A stretch of 64,000 nt of DNA from Bin80 sp965220365 (GCA_965220365.1 OZ244823.1:2542001-2606000); one strand, 5' to 3'; positions 18,041-28,051 are shown, numbered from the stretch's first letter. The notes: generated by a model not told the origin, from the sequence alone. Program-made: numbers and translations.

Positions 18041-19732
18041 TCAATGAATTGGCGGGCGCTGCAAGTGAAAGTCTGTCTCAGACTGATATGCATGTGCAAG
18101 TTGTAGCACCTCGGCATCTGCGTAGAGTGGTCCAGAAAAAGTGATGCTGCGGGGTTGACGACGCGCAGAATCCGGCGAATCTTCCAGTACATCAAACCCA
18201 TTGGGGACGCTCACACATGGATGGCCGGTTAGATTGGTGATGGACAATGTCCCACCTCCAAATGTTGGAGACACAAATACATCCACCTTCTGCATCGCCT
18301 CATTCATACGCTGCAAAAGAATTGACCGGCATCTTGAAGCCTGAAGAAACTCAACCGCTGGTACAAAACGGTTCAGCCGAAATTCATGTGGCCATGTACC
18401 TTTGCCCTGCCGTACCATCTGGTCTACCCCACCGCTGAGTGTCAATCCATCAAATGCAGCCGCCGCTTCTACGCCAAGTGTCGTCAGCATCGCACCAACT
18501 GGCAAATCCTTCGGAAGCGTAACTGGAATGAGATCTATGCCTAATCCACGCAGTACATTCAGGGCTTCCGCATCCGTTTCTTTTCCTGAGTAATCGGATT
18601 CGAAAGCCTCCTTCAAATATCCGACTCTCAGAGAATTGACATCGTTTTGCAACGAAAATGTGAACGGTGCCTGAATAGTCGAGGGATCTCGTGTATCTGC
18701 TCCCCGAATTGCCTCAAACACCAACGCACAATCAAGCGCAGAGCGTGCCATGGGACCCAACTTATCCATACTCCAGCTGAGCGTCATCGCCCCATGGCGA
18801 CTCACTAATCCATAGGTGGGGCGATGACCCGTCACTCCGTTTCTGGTCGAAGGAGACACGATGGATCCCAGCGTTTCAGATCCAATTGCAAATCCAACCA
18901 GCCCAGCAGCAACTGCGGATCCTGGACCGGCACTTGACCCGCTGGATCCCTGATCAATATTCCATGGGTTCTTTGTCTTACCCCCAAACCATACATCCCC
19001 CCAGGCAAGAGCGCCAAGAGATAGCTTCGCAACCAAAACTGCACCGGCAGATTCCAAACGATCTACCACCGCGGCCTTCTCACGCAAAGCCTGATCTTTG
19101 AATGGTGTTGCTCCCCAAGTCGTAGGGTAGCCGGGAACACTGAGTAAGTCTTTGGCTCCCCAGGGTACTCCATGCAAGGGGCCACGCCAAATTCCAGCAT
19201 CCAATTCGACATCCGCCTGTGCGGCCTGCCTATATGCCAGGTCTCCTGTGAGAGTGATGACGGCCTGGAGGACACCGTCGTATTTCTTCAGCCGCTCAAT
19301 GTACAATGTGGTAAGCTCAACGGAGGAGACGGCTCTTGATTTGAGCAGGTATGCCAACTCTGCCACCTGCATGAACGCTAGGTCTTCCGCTTTGGCTGGG
19401 CGCTCTACAGGGCCGGGATCCCATCTCAGACCCTGTCCACCGGGTGCAGACCGTACACCAGACCTACTTGGATCGAATATCAATGCAGGATGCACATCGT
19501 TGGGCAGTTCCAATTCACGGATGGAAGCATAATAGTCTACATGCCTCTCAAGATCTTCTACCAACTGTGTTCGCTGCTCCTGGGTAAGCTCAATCCCAGC
19601 GATCTCCTCCGCACACGCGATGGTTTCCACGGTAATGGGTCCCTTCTGACGAGAGAGAATGTCAGGGAATGTCGTGCCTACTACCCCGATTGAGGAACAT
19701 GCTGCAAGAAAATGTCGTCGACTCAAAGACAT
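18041..19732 (-). CDS. Exported amidase-signature family protein (GatA-like)
   Basis: This 563-residue amidase-signature hydrolase has the Ser-cisSer-Lys triad: Lys194 in GVPWGAKDLL, cis-Ser in GSSGSSAG (262-269) and the nucleophile Ser290 in SETLGSIVSPS. Such enzymes hydrolyse amide bonds; the substrate cannot be read from the sequence. The start MSLSRRHFLAACSS is a twin-arginine signal with a possible lipobox (LAAC), which makes a Tat-exported, perhaps lipid-anchored enzyme likely. It is therefore not the cytosolic GatA of the tRNA amidotransferase. The gene is last in a minus-strand run with 19746-20144, transketolase and VKOR, separated from its neighbour by 13 bp. Confidence 0.88.
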   Translation of the reverse strand: MSLSRRHFLAACSSIGVVGTTFPDILSRQKGPITVETIACAEEIAGIELTQEQRTQLVEDLERHVDYYASIRELELPNDVHPALIFDPSRSGVRSAPGGQGLRWDPGPVERPAKAEDLAFMQVAELAYLLKSRAVSSVELTTLYIERLKKYDGVLQAVITLTGDLAYRQAAQADVELDAGIWRGPLHGVPWGAKDLLSVPGYPTTWGATPFKDQALREKAAVVDRLESAGAVLVAKLSLGALAWGDVWFGGKTKNPWNIDQGSSGSSAGPGSAVAAGLVGFAIGSETLGSIVSPSTRNGVTGHRPTYGLVSRHGAMTLSWSMDKLGPMARSALDCALVFEAIRGADTRDPSTIQAPFTFSLQNDVNSLRVGYLKEAFESDYSGKETDAEALNVLRGLGIDLIPVTLPKDLPVGAMLTTLGVEAAAAFDGLTLSGGVDQMVRQGKGTWPHEFRLNRFVPAVEFLQASRCRSILLQRMNEAMQKVDVFVSPTFGGGTLSITNLTGHPCVSVPNGFDVLEDSPDSARRQPRSITFSGPLYADAEVLQLAHAYQSETDFHLQRPPIH

Positions 19733-19745
19733 CTGGATGGACTTT

Positions 19746-20144
19746 TTAAGATTGATGTTCCCGGTCTATGCGGGTTATCTTATAATTCCGCATTCGAATT
19801 GCTCCAAGTGAGCGTTCGTCGTCAAAGGGGGTCCAAAACAGCCCCGCTGCGTCTCCCGTTTTCCATTCCAATGGTTCCAAAAACCCTTCGACATCCACGA
19901 ATTTGGTTCCCTCTTCAGATTCGAAAATAATCGTAAATCTGTAGCTAACCCTGTATTCGTTTTGATTCTGGAGCATCATAACTACCCCATCATTGATGGC
20001 ATCTGCCTTGGGATAAAAGATATACAGAAACCGGACTCCTTCATATTCAAGGAGAACTTTCCATGCCTCCTCACCAGCAAATTGCTGAGCTTTGCCAGTA
20101 TAGACAAACAACATGATTGCAGAGACGGCCGCCGTACGTAGCAT
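19746..20144 (-). CDS. Small secreted protein of unknown function (132 aa)
   Basis: The N-terminus MLRTAAVSAIMLFVYTGKAQ is a short signal peptide. The mature part (about 110 residues) is rich in aromatic and acidic residues (YEGVRFLYIFYPKADAIND; FLEPLEWKTGDAAGLFWTPF) and looks like a compact beta-rich domain. No family recognised. It starts three bases after the transketolase stop and ends 13 bp before the amidase start, so it belongs to the same operon. Confidence 0.75.
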   Translation of the reverse strand: MLRTAAVSAIMLFVYTGKAQQFAGEEAWKVLLEYEGVRFLYIFYPKADAINDGVVMMLQNQNEYRVSYRFTIIFESEEGTKFVDVEGFLEPLEWKTGDAAGLFWTPFDDERSLGAIRMRNYKITRIDREHQS

Positions 20145-20146
20145 GG

Positions 20147-22132
20147 TCAGGCCCCCGATAGAGCTTGCCGCGCCACCTCAGCAACTCGCTCGGCAGTGAA
20201 GCCAAACTGTTCGAAAAGTACCTTGCCAGGTGCCGAGGCACCGAACCGATCCATGCACACCATGTGACTAGCATACCGATCCCAACCAAGCGATACAGCC
20301 GCCTCAATGGCAACTCGAATCGGGACGGATTTGGGTAGAACTTTTTCCCTATAGGAGTCGGGTTGCTGAGCAAATAATTCCCAGGATGGCATGCTCACCA
20401 CGCGGGTAGCGATCCCTTCTGACATCAACATGGACGCAGCAGCAACCGCATATTGCAGTTCGCTTCCGGTTCCAATCAGGATCACCTGGGGTTCTGATTC
20501 ATTCTCCCCCGTAACAACATAGGCACCTCTGGCGACCTCATCCAACGTTTTAGTCGACGGTGGAACCCCCTGCCGTGTCAGGATCAGAGCAGTCGGACCA
20601 TCTTCCCGCAGCATTGCCTCACGCCATGCATACCGTGTTTCATTGACATCGGCAGGTCTCAGGACAACTAGATTGGGAATCGCCCTGAGAGACATGACCT
20701 GCTCTATACCCTGATGTGTGGGACCATCTTCACCCGTACCAATTGAATCATGCGTAAAAATATAGATGACCGACAATCCCATGAGTGCACTGAGGCGCAG
20801 AGACGGGCGCAAGTAATCACTGAATACTAGAAACGTTGCACAATACGGCCGTAGGCCACCATGCAATGCCAAACCGTTACTGATCGCCGCCATCGCATGT
20901 TCACGGACCCCATAGTACAGGTAGCTCCCCGACTGCTCATTCCGCGTGAGAACGTTTTGCACCTTTCCTTTCGTCTTGTTTGAGCCTGTAAGATCAGCGG
21001 ATCCTCCAATAAGGCCTGGCACGTTTTCAAGAAGCGTCTCCAATACCTTCCCACTTGCAGCTCTTGTAGCCATCGCCTGTTCTACATTGATCTTTTCGGC
21101 TTCATCAAACCAACCAGCTGGCAATTCATTTGCCTGCAGGGCATCAAATTCAGCTAAATCTGTGGGATACAAGTTCTCATATGCGGATCGATGCAAACCC
21201 CACTCATTTTCCTGTTCAATCCCCGATGCGGTGCAATCCATCGCAGCTTTCACATCCGCTGGCACATAAAATTGTGACTTCGTTTGCCAACCTTGGGCCT
21301 GCTTTGTGAGCGTTACTTCATCGGGACCAAGTGGTGCTCCATGTGCAGCCGCTGTCCCCCCTTTGTTTGGGCTTCCATGCCCAATCGTTGTGCGAACACA
21401 AATCAGCGATGGCTGACTCGTGTACCCTCGGGCTTCATGGAGAGCCTCTCGAATTGCCTGCGTGTCTGCACCATCCACATCCCGAACGACCTGCCACCCG
21501 TAGGCTGCAAACCGGTCCTGTACACTTTCAGAAGACGATAAATCCAGTCCACCATCAATCGTAACTCGGTTATCATCCCACAGATAGATCAATTTCCCCA
21601 AGCCAAGATGGCCCGCCAAGGATGCTGCCTCATGAGAAATTCCCTCCATTAAGTCGCCGTCTGAGACAATCCCGTAGGTGTAATGATCTATAATTTTTCC
21701 TTCTTCCTGATTAAAGCGTGCAGCAAGATGTGCCTCTGCGATTGCCATACCCACTCCATTCCCGAACCCTTGACCCAAGGGACCAGTCGTTGTCTCAACT
21801 CCTGGCGTTATGCCGTATTCGGGATGGCCTGGGGTTTTGCTCCCCCATTGCCGGAAATCCTTGATCTCTTCCAGCGGAAGATCATAGCCCGTTAAATGCA
21901 ACAACGCATAGAGAAGCATGGACCCATGTCCAGCAGACAGAACAAAGCGATCCCGGTTAAACCAGTCCGGATTCGCAGGACTATGCCGCATAAACTCGGT
22001 CCATAGCACGTAAGCCATGGGAGCGGCACCCATGGGCATTCCCGGATGCCCACTCTTGGCACATTCGACTGCATCGACCGCCAACATCCGTATTGTATCA
22101 ATACAGAGAGATTCGAGTTCTTTCGATATCAT
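20147..22132 (-). CDS. tkt: Transketolase
   Basis: This thiamine-diphosphate enzyme moves two-carbon ketol units between sugar phosphates in the pentose phosphate pathway. The length of about 661 residues is normal. Visible marks are the N-terminal SGHPGMPMGAAPMAYVLW, the GHGSMLLYALLHL segment, the ThDP motif beginning GDGDLMEGISHEAASLAGHL in slightly altered form (SDGDLMEG), the pyrimidine-domain THDSIGTGEDGPTHQ, and the C-terminal domain with RVVSMPSWELF. The start is set at ATG 22132 (MISKELES); a GTG two codons upstream is also open. The stop of the VKOR gene is only five bases upstream, so the two are cotranscribed. Confidence 0.97.
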   Translation of the reverse strand: MISKELESLCIDTIRMLAVDAVECAKSGHPGMPMGAAPMAYVLWTEFMRHSPANPDWFNRDRFVLSAGHGSMLLYALLHLTGYDLPLEEIKDFRQWGSKTPGHPEYGITPGVETTTGPLGQGFGNGVGMAIAEAHLAARFNQEEGKIIDHYTYGIVSDGDLMEGISHEAASLAGHLGLGKLIYLWDDNRVTIDGGLDLSSSESVQDRFAAYGWQVVRDVDGADTQAIREALHEARGYTSQPSLICVRTTIGHGSPNKGGTAAAHGAPLGPDEVTLTKQAQGWQTKSQFYVPADVKAAMDCTASGIEQENEWGLHRSAYENLYPTDLAEFDALQANELPAGWFDEAEKINVEQAMATRAASGKVLETLLENVPGLIGGSADLTGSNKTKGKVQNVLTRNEQSGSYLYYGVREHAMAAISNGLALHGGLRPYCATFLVFSDYLRPSLRLSALMGLSVIYIFTHDSIGTGEDGPTHQGIEQVMSLRAIPNLVVLRPADVNETRYAWREAMLREDGPTALILTRQGVPPSTKTLDEVARGAYVVTGENESEPQVILIGTGSELQYAVAAASMLMSEGIATRVVSMPSWELFAQQPDSYREKVLPKSVPIRVAIEAAVSLGWDRYASHMVCMDRFGASAPGKVLFEQFGFTAERVAEVARQALSGA

Positions 22133-22137
22133 CAGCA

Positions 22138-23343
22138 CTATAATTGAAGTTTCGCCTGCTCAACGAAGAACTCGAGGCAGTCTAAGCTGCGACTCGAGCT
22201 ATTGATACGACGACCATTAATAATGACTACAGGAACCCCCGTGAACCCCATTCCCTCGAAAAATCGACGGGTCTGAACCGTTCTAGATGCAAATTCCCGC
22301 CTGCTCAATGCCCTGCGAAAAGCTCCTTCATCCAAGCTAAGATCGTCAGCAAACTCTGCTAAGCGATCAACAGACAAACCGGTTGCCGGGGATTGATGCT
22401 GAAATACCAAATCCAGCATTTCTTCAAATACCCCATGATCATTCGCGAAGTAAAGAGCTGCAATCTCATCCATCGAATGGGTTGGTCCTCCCACGATCGG
22501 AACTGGCTTGAAGATCACACGAACAGAGTCAGGATGAGCTTCCGCCAGAGCTTTTATATTTGGGTGTACGGCCTTACAATGATTACAATTTGGATCAAGG
22601 AACTCCATGACGATCACAGGAGCATTCTCCGGGCCAAAGAAAGGGTCATAGTCCATGATAATCTGCTCTAGATTATCAAAGGTCGGAGAATCCGGGGCGT
22701 ACATACATAATGTCGGACCTGTATCTGTTTCATTCAAAGTGGTGGACGAAGCAGATGCTTCATTTTCAGGCACATTGTAGTAGTCCCACGCAAGAAGTGC
22801 CAGCAGTACCAGAGCTGCAATACCGTGAAATCTAGGCTCGTTCTTTGGAGCTTTACGCAGATCGTTCGTGGTGGATTTTTTTAGAAACGAATAGAATGTG
22901 ACGCCTGCAATCAAGGTCACAATTGAGAATGAATAGAGACAGAGCTGACACCATCCATCAATGGCAGTTGCCTGCAGGAGCGTCAAAAATAACGAGTAAC
23001 CCCAGCCGACCCCAACAATGACCGCCCGACCTATGATGAGCCGGCTCCCCAACCCACTAATATTTCTTGAGATTAAGACGCTGCCGACTGCGATGGCCAT
23101 ATAAAACAAAAATCCCCACCATGCACTTGGGATTCCCAATGGAGCAGGGTCACTGGCAATGACACCGATACAATCCGATCCAATGCTACAAAGTGGATCT
23201 GCACCGGCAGTACCTCCCTCGCTATACCAGAGCGCGATATGAAGCGTTAGACCAACACCTGCGAGTGCCAGCACGTAAAGGAGTCGTTCAAGATTCTCAC
23301 GATATGTAAAAAAAGCCATAGCTTCTGTTTTTGATTCTCCCAA
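22138..23343 (-). CDS. Vitamin K epoxide reductase domain fused to DsbA-like thioredoxin domain
   Basis: This is a fusion of a membrane quinone-linked oxidase (VKOR) with its thiol-oxidase partner, used to form disulfides in exported proteins in place of DsbB/DsbA. Residues about 15-160 form the multi-helix VKOR part with Cys52/Cys58 and the redox CxxC at Cys132/Cys135 (WCQLC). A further helix near 175-190 leads to a periplasmic DsbA/thioredoxin-like domain with CNHC at 253-256 and a cis-Pro in FTGVPVVIING. The start could also be MAFFTYREN at codon 9. It is the first gene of the minus-strand operon; the divergent trp operon starts 112 bp away. Confidence 0.93.
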   Translation of the reverse strand: MGESKTEAMAFFTYRENLERLLYVLALAGVGLTLHIALWYSEGGTAGADPLCSIGSDCIGVIASDPAPLGIPSAWWGFLFYMAIAVGSVLISRNISGLGSRLIIGRAVIVGVGWGYSLFLTLLQATAIDGWCQLCLYSFSIVTLIAGVTFYSFLKKSTTNDLRKAPKNEPRFHGIAALVLLALLAWDYYNVPENEASASSTTLNETDTGPTLCMYAPDSPTFDNLEQIIMDYDPFFGPENAPVIVMEFLDPNCNHCKAVHPNIKALAEAHPDSVRVIFKPVPIVGGPTHSMDEIAALYFANDHGVFEEMLDLVFQHQSPATGLSVDRLAEFADDLSLDEGAFRRALSRREFASRTVQTRRFFEGMGFTGVPVVIINGRRINSSSRSLDCLEFFVEQAKLQL

Positions 23344-23455
23344 AACTAATGAATTCTATCCGGTCAATCTATCAAATATGGACATAGTACCATGCAGAAA
23401 TCCATCCCGCCAAATTATATGGCATTGAATTACCGGATCATGCGTATAAGCAAGT

Positions 23456-24949
23456 ATGACACGTCATGAATTTCACTCAGTGGTTGAACGGGAGCATGCA
23501 AAAGGGCTTGAGTGCTTTGTTGTTCCGGTCAACCGTCGCTTAAGTGCCGATTTGCTTACCCCAGTCAGTGCCCTTCTGGCACTGCGACAGCATAGTCATC
23601 ATGCATTCCTACTCGAAAGTGTCGAAGGAGGCGAAAATATGGCCCGCTATTCTTTCCTGGGCCGCAACCCTTACCGGATTGTACGATCTGTGGGAAGAAA
23701 AGTCACAGTCGAACAGGTTCGAACACAAGAGACCGTAACGGCTCCTGAGGCGAATGTGTTTGATGTCCTTCATCGCTTCATGGATGAATTTGTAGAGGTC
23801 AAGTTATCTGGATTGCCCCGGTTTCGTTGTGGAGCAGTTGGTTATCTGGGCTATGATAATGTACGTCTCATTGAGCATTTGCCGAACCCGCCAACGGATG
23901 ATGTGAAGCTCCCAGACGCAATCTGGTGTTTCTACGATACCTTGGCCGTCTTTGATCGTGTAAAGCACCAGATCGTCCTGATCGCGAATGTGTTTATCAC
24001 ACCTGACTCGGATCTGGATGATGGGTACACCCAGGCTACGGAACGAATCCATGACCTAGAACGTGATCTCCAATCTCCATTTCACAGTCCGGACCCAGTC
24101 AAGCTCGGCTCCGAACAGCTAACCTCGAATTTTGCGCGTGAGGACTTTGAGGCTGTCGTTACAGAAGCAAAGAAACGAATTTATGAAGGGGATATTTTTC
24201 AGGTGGTGCTCTCCCAACGATTCTCTCTCTCATTCGAGGGTGATCCGTTCAATCTGTACCGCGCCCTTCGCCAAATCAATCCTTCTCCCTACCTTTTCTA
24301 CCTCGATCTGGATGAGGTATCGCTCATTGGCAGTTCTCCTGAAGTTCTTGTGCGTGTTGAAGACAGACGTGCCGAGTTACTCCCCATTGCGGGAACCCGA
24401 CCACGGGGCAAGACGCCTGAAGAAGATGAACAACTTGCGCAGGATCTTCTCCTAGATGCAAAAGAACGGGCCGAACATCTGATGCTGGTTGACCTTGGAC
24501 GAAATGATCTCGGACGAATCAGCAAACTGGGTAGCGTAACCGTTGACCGCTACGCCTACGTTGAGCGTTATTCTCACGTCATGCATATTGTAAGTGCGGT
24601 TTCAGGGATTTTACGTGATGACATGACGACCATAGATGTTCTCCAGGCTTGCTTTCCGGCCGGGACAGTCAGCGGAGCACCCAAAGTGAGAGCTATGGAG
24701 ATTATTGATGAGCTTGAGCCAACGCGGCGGGGAATTTATGCGGGCGCGGTGGGATATATTGACTTTTCTGGAAATATGGATATGTGTATTGCCATTCGAA
24801 CGATGGTCGTTCAAGAGGATCATGTATTCATTCAGGCAGGTGCAGGCATTGTTGCAGACAGCATGCCGGCACTTGAATATGAAGAAACAAAAAATAAGGC
24901 CCGGGCGCTCCGGCAGGCACTGTTAATTGCAGCGCAGGGACTCTTGTAA
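23456..24949 (+). CDS. trpE: Anthranilate synthase component I
   Basis: TrpE converts chorismate and glutamine-derived ammonia to anthranilate, the first committed step of tryptophan synthesis. The 497 residues include the N-terminal regulatory part, with LLESVEGGENMARYSFLGR carrying the Trp-binding LLES motif, so feedback inhibition is expected. The C-terminal chorismate-binding domain has EGDIFQVVLSQRF, PIAGTRPRGKTPEED, LVDLGRNDLGRI, FPAGTVSGAPKVRAMEII and QAGAGIVADS. It is the first gene of the trp operon. I see no Trp-rich leader peptide or clear attenuator in the 112 bp upstream. Confidence 0.97.
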   Translation: MTRHEFHSVVEREHAKGLECFVVPVNRRLSADLLTPVSALLALRQHSHHAFLLESVEGGENMARYSFLGRNPYRIVRSVGRKVTVEQVRTQETVTAPEANVFDVLHRFMDEFVEVKLSGLPRFRCGAVGYLGYDNVRLIEHLPNPPTDDVKLPDAIWCFYDTLAVFDRVKHQIVLIANVFITPDSDLDDGYTQATERIHDLERDLQSPFHSPDPVKLGSEQLTSNFAREDFEAVVTEAKKRIYEGDIFQVVLSQRFSLSFEGDPFNLYRALRQINPSPYLFYLDLDEVSLIGSSPEVLVRVEDRRAELLPIAGTRPRGKTPEEDEQLAQDLLLDAKERAEHLMLVDLGRNDLGRISKLGSVTVDRYAYVERYSHVMHIVSAVSGILRDDMTTIDVLQACFPAGTVSGAPKVRAMEIIDELEPTRRGIYAGAVGYIDFSGNMDMCIAIRTMVVQEDHVFIQAGAGIVADSMPALEYEETKNKARALRQALLIAAQGLL

Positions 24950-24966
24950 TCTTTAGCTAGTGATTC

Positions 24967-25443
24967 ATGACCGTCAAGAAAATCAAATCTGCTTTACTCA
25001 GGAAAGGCTGGGCAGGAAAGACTATCAGCCGTAAAGAAACCGCAGAGAAGCTCAATCCATTGATTGAAGTACATGTGAAACTGAAACTTTCATATGCCAA
25101 CCTTCTCCCCCTACTTGCGTCAGATTCTGAACGACAGGAACTGGAGTTCCTTTTGAAGACGCTTCGACTTGATGTTGGTAAGCTCAAGGAGCTTGTATTC
25201 AGCTGCGGTGAAACCGCCTTTAACGGCACTTCATTGGAACCGGAATCATTCAAACTGACCGGCGATGATCCACTTTCATACTTACGGGAATGTGAGCATA
25301 TATTCCGAGAACAATTAGATGCGGAGCACCCTGTTCAACATCAAATTCGTACGGAGGCGGTGCTGGCTCGTCTGCGCAAGAATAGCGATACCCGACTTTC
25401 CTTTATCCGAAAATGCGTCAACCGTGCACTGACAACCGCGTAA
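24967..25443 (+). CDS. Small helical protein of unknown function inside the trp operon (158 aa)
   Basis: The gene lies 17 bp after trpE and 8 bp before trpS in the same direction, so it is an operon member. The sequence is basic at the N-terminus (MTVKKIKSALLRKGWAGKT) and otherwise a series of amphipathic helices, somewhat like ferritin-like four-helix bundles of the DUF2383 type (LKLSYANLLPLLASDSERQE, LRECEHIFREQLDAEHP). There are no metal-ligand motifs clear enough to assign. Function unknown; any link to tryptophan metabolism rests on position only. Confidence 0.75.
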   Translation: MTVKKIKSALLRKGWAGKTISRKETAEKLNPLIEVHVKLKLSYANLLPLLASDSERQELEFLLKTLRLDVGKLKELVFSCGETAFNGTSLEPESFKLTGDDPLSYLRECEHIFREQLDAEHPVQHQIRTEAVLARLRKNSDTRLSFIRKCVNRALTTA

Positions 25444-25451
25444 AGCCTCCG

Positions 25452-26468
25452 ATGGTACCGTACCCCTTCAAATCAGACAAAACTGTCGTCGTATCTGGAA
25501 TTCAGTCTTCCGGTGCATTGCATCTGGGGAACTACTTCGGTGCACTGCGACAACATATCTCACTCCATAAAAAACACCCTTCCTATTACTTCATCGTAAA
25601 TTATCATGCGATGACAACGGTTCGTGCCCCTGATGCTCTATGGGCACATACCCTGGACGCAGCAGTCACTTATTTGGCACTCGGGTTTGATCCCTCCAAA
25701 GGCAACCTTTTCGTTCAGAGTGATGTGCCACTTCTCAACGAACTGACTTGGATTTTCTTCTGCCTCACCCCTGTCTCACAGTTGGAAAAAGCAACCTCGT
25801 ACAAGGATAAAATTGCGCAGGGGCTTTCAGCGAACTGTGGCCTGTTTAATTATCCAATTCTGCAGGCCTCCGATATCCTCATCTACGGGGGAACCTTGGT
25901 CCCTGTGGGAGCAGACCAGAAGCAACATATTGAAATTGCACGGGATACTGCCCAACGATTTAATCGTACATGGTCTCCTGACCAACCAATGTTTCCAGTA
26001 CCTGATGCACACATTATGAAAAACGTTGCGATCGTTCCTGGAATTGATGGACGCAAGATGTCGAAAAGCTACGACAATACAATCGGGATTTTTGAGGAGG
26101 GCAAAACGTTGACTAGTCGTATTAAGCGTATTGTAACCGACTCCACTCCACTCAAAGATCCCAAAGACCCCGACCAGGATAATGTGTTTGCCCTGATCCG
26201 ACTGTTTGCGTCTGAAGAGCAGCAGGCGGAAATCAGAGAAGCCTATCAGCGCGGAGGATATGGCTATGGGCATGCCAAGAGCGTACTGATACAGTTGATT
26301 ACCGAATACTTTGCACCGGCGCGTGAAAAAAGAAGAGAACTGCTCAAAGATCCTGACTATGTTCGGGATGTACTTCACCAGGGAGGCATCAATGCACGCA
26401 AACGGGCAGAAGCGTGTATGGATAAGGTTCGAGAACTTACGGGCCTAATGACTACGTACAGGGTTTGA
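25452..26468 (+). CDS. trpS: Tryptophanyl-tRNA synthetase
   Basis: This class I aminoacyl-tRNA synthetase charges tRNA-Trp. The signature motifs are HLGN (the HIGH motif, in SGALHLGNYFGAL) and KMSKS (GRKMSKSYDN); GADQKQHIEIARD is also typical. ATG 25452 was chosen: it starts eight bases after the preceding stop and directly precedes the Rossmann strand TVVVSGIQSSG. That gives 338 residues, normal for bacterial TrpRS. Its place between trpE and trpG is unusual, coupling charging and synthesis in one transcript. The stop TGA overlaps the TTG start of trpG. Confidence 0.96.
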   Translation: MVPYPFKSDKTVVVSGIQSSGALHLGNYFGALRQHISLHKKHPSYYFIVNYHAMTTVRAPDALWAHTLDAAVTYLALGFDPSKGNLFVQSDVPLLNELTWIFFCLTPVSQLEKATSYKDKIAQGLSANCGLFNYPILQASDILIYGGTLVPVGADQKQHIEIARDTAQRFNRTWSPDQPMFPVPDAHIMKNVAIVPGIDGRKMSKSYDNTIGIFEEGKTLTSRIKRIVTDSTPLKDPKDPDQDNVFALIRLFASEEQQAEIREAYQRGGYGYGHAKSVLIQLITEYFAPAREKRRELLKDPDYVRDVLHQGGINARKRAEACMDKVRELTGLMTTYRV

Positions 26469-27043
26469 TTCTAGTTATCGACAATTACGATTCCTTTACC
26501 TATAATCTGGTACAACTCATTGGCTGTACTACAGGGGAGATTCGTGTTGAGCGTAATGATGTGCTAACCCCCAAAGAAATTAGTGTCATGTCTCCCGATG
26601 GGATCGTGATCTCTCCTGGGCCAGGCCGTCCGGTAGATGCAGGCATCTGCAACGAGGTTGTGGCTGAACTCGGACCTACAATCCCGATACTGGGAATTTG
26701 TCTCGGGCATCAGGTTATTGGAGAGGTCTACGGAGCGGAAGTGACATATGCCCCAACTCTGATGCATGGAAAAACCAGTACGGTCTGCCATCATGGGAAT
26801 CAACTCTTTAAGGGGATTCCTCCACAATTTGAAGCGACACGATATCATTCTCTCGTATTGCATCCTCAATCAATTCCAGACTGCCTTGTGGTCACCGCTG
26901 CAACTGCTGATGGGGTCATCATGGGGGTACAACATATCACCCACCTCGTCGAAGGAGTGCAATTCCACCCGGAAAGTGTTATGACTCGTGATGGCCCCAC
27001 ACTAATTAACAACTGGCTTGCACGTCTCGGGCTTCAACCATGA
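26465..27043 (+). CDS. trpG: Anthranilate synthase component II, glutamine amidotransferase
   Basis: TrpG is a class I glutamine amidotransferase that supplies ammonia to TrpE. The catalytic triad is visible: Cys in GICLGHQVIGE, and His and Glu in VQFHPESV. The N-terminus ILVIDNYDSFTYNLVQ is diagnostic for TrpG/PabA. The start codon is TTG at 26465, overlapping the trpS stop by four bases (TTGA), a rare start that fixes the N-terminus. It overlaps trpD by ATGA at 27040-27043. No separate pabA is seen, so it could serve folate synthesis too (inference). Confidence 0.95.
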   Translation: MILVIDNYDSFTYNLVQLIGCTTGEIRVERNDVLTPKEISVMSPDGIVISPGPGRPVDAGICNEVVAELGPTIPILGICLGHQVIGEVYGAEVTYAPTLMHGKTSTVCHHGNQLFKGIPPQFEATRYHSLVLHPQSIPDCLVVTAATADGVIMGVQHITHLVEGVQFHPESVMTRDGPTLINNWLARLGLQP

Positions 27044-28050
27044 CAGAATATTTACAGATTCTCGCACAAGGAAAATCCCTTTCAGCAGAACAGGCTGCGG
27101 ATGCAATGCACCAGATCATGCAAGGGAAAGCAGATCCCATTCAGATTGCCGGCTTACTGATGGGCATGCGGTCTCGGGGAGAATCGATTGAAGAGTTGAC
27201 GGCATTTGTTCGTGTCATGCGAACCTATTTTGTCTCTGTCGCATGTGAGGATCCACATGCAATTGATGTATGCGGAACGGGAGGAGATGGCACGCATACA
27301 TTCAATATCTCTACTGCAGCAGCAATTGTGTGTGCAGGTGCGGGCGTGACCGTCGCCAAACACGGTAATCGGAGTGTGTCCTCCAAGTCCGGTAGTGCCG
27401 ATGTACTTGAAGCATTGGGAGTGAATGTGAGTCTCAACGCTGATGAAGTTGCCTCCTGCCTCAAAGAGGTTGGGATCGGGTTTATCTTTGCTCGACACTA
27501 TCATCCGGCAATGCGTCATGTGATGCCGGTTCGAACAACCCTGCGCGCACGCACTGCCTTCAATATACTGGGACCACTTTGTAACCCAGCAAACGTGAAA
27601 CGACAAGTAATTGGAGCCTTTGATTTGGAGACAGCACAGGTCATCGCCGCAATCATGCACGAATTGGGCGCTGAACATATTGTTACGCTTCATTCTGAAG
27701 ACGGGCTTGATGAAGCTTCTATCTCTGCCCCTACAGTGCTCATTGAGCAGCGCCGTATGGATCAGGAACCCAAGAAAACTCGTATTGAACCTGAATCCTA
27801 CGACCTCAAAAGAGCGGATCTCTCTGGTCTTACAGGAGGAGATGCCGGGGAGAATGCTACAATGATTCGCTCCGTCCTGCAGGGGGATCCAGGACCGTGC
27901 CGGGATGTCGTGATTCTCAATAGTGCACTCGGGTTATGGGTGTCGGGCCGCTATGCGAATATGGAGGATTGTGTTGAGGCTGCACGAACAAGTATTGATT
28001 CGGGAGCAGCTCAGGAACGCCTTCAAATGCTCTGCGCAATCAGCAACTGA
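27040..28050 (+). CDS. trpD: Anthranilate phosphoribosyltransferase
   Basis: TrpD transfers phosphoribose from PRPP to anthranilate. The PRPP-binding motif is VCGTGGDGTHTFNIST, followed by AKHGNRSVSSKSGSADVLEALG and the anthranilate-site FIFARHYHPAMRHVMPVR. At 336 residues it is full length. It starts at an ATGA overlap with trpG and ends one base before trpC. Confidence 0.97.
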   Translation: MTEYLQILAQGKSLSAEQAADAMHQIMQGKADPIQIAGLLMGMRSRGESIEELTAFVRVMRTYFVSVACEDPHAIDVCGTGGDGTHTFNISTAAAIVCAGAGVTVAKHGNRSVSSKSGSADVLEALGVNVSLNADEVASCLKEVGIGFIFARHYHPAMRHVMPVRTTLRARTAFNILGPLCNPANVKRQVIGAFDLETAQVIAAIMHELGAEHIVTLHSEDGLDEASISAPTVLIEQRRMDQEPKKTRIEPESYDLKRADLSGLTGGDAGENATMIRSVLQGDPGPCRDVVILNSALGLWVSGRYANMEDCVEAARTSIDSGAAQERLQMLCAISN

Positions 28051-28051
28051 T

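Noticed and set aside
23391..23469. Short open frame upstream of trpE as an attenuation leader peptide
   Set aside because: Its 25 codons (MQKSIPPNYMALNYRIMRIS and so on) contain no Trp, and no terminator/antiterminator pair is visible before trpE.
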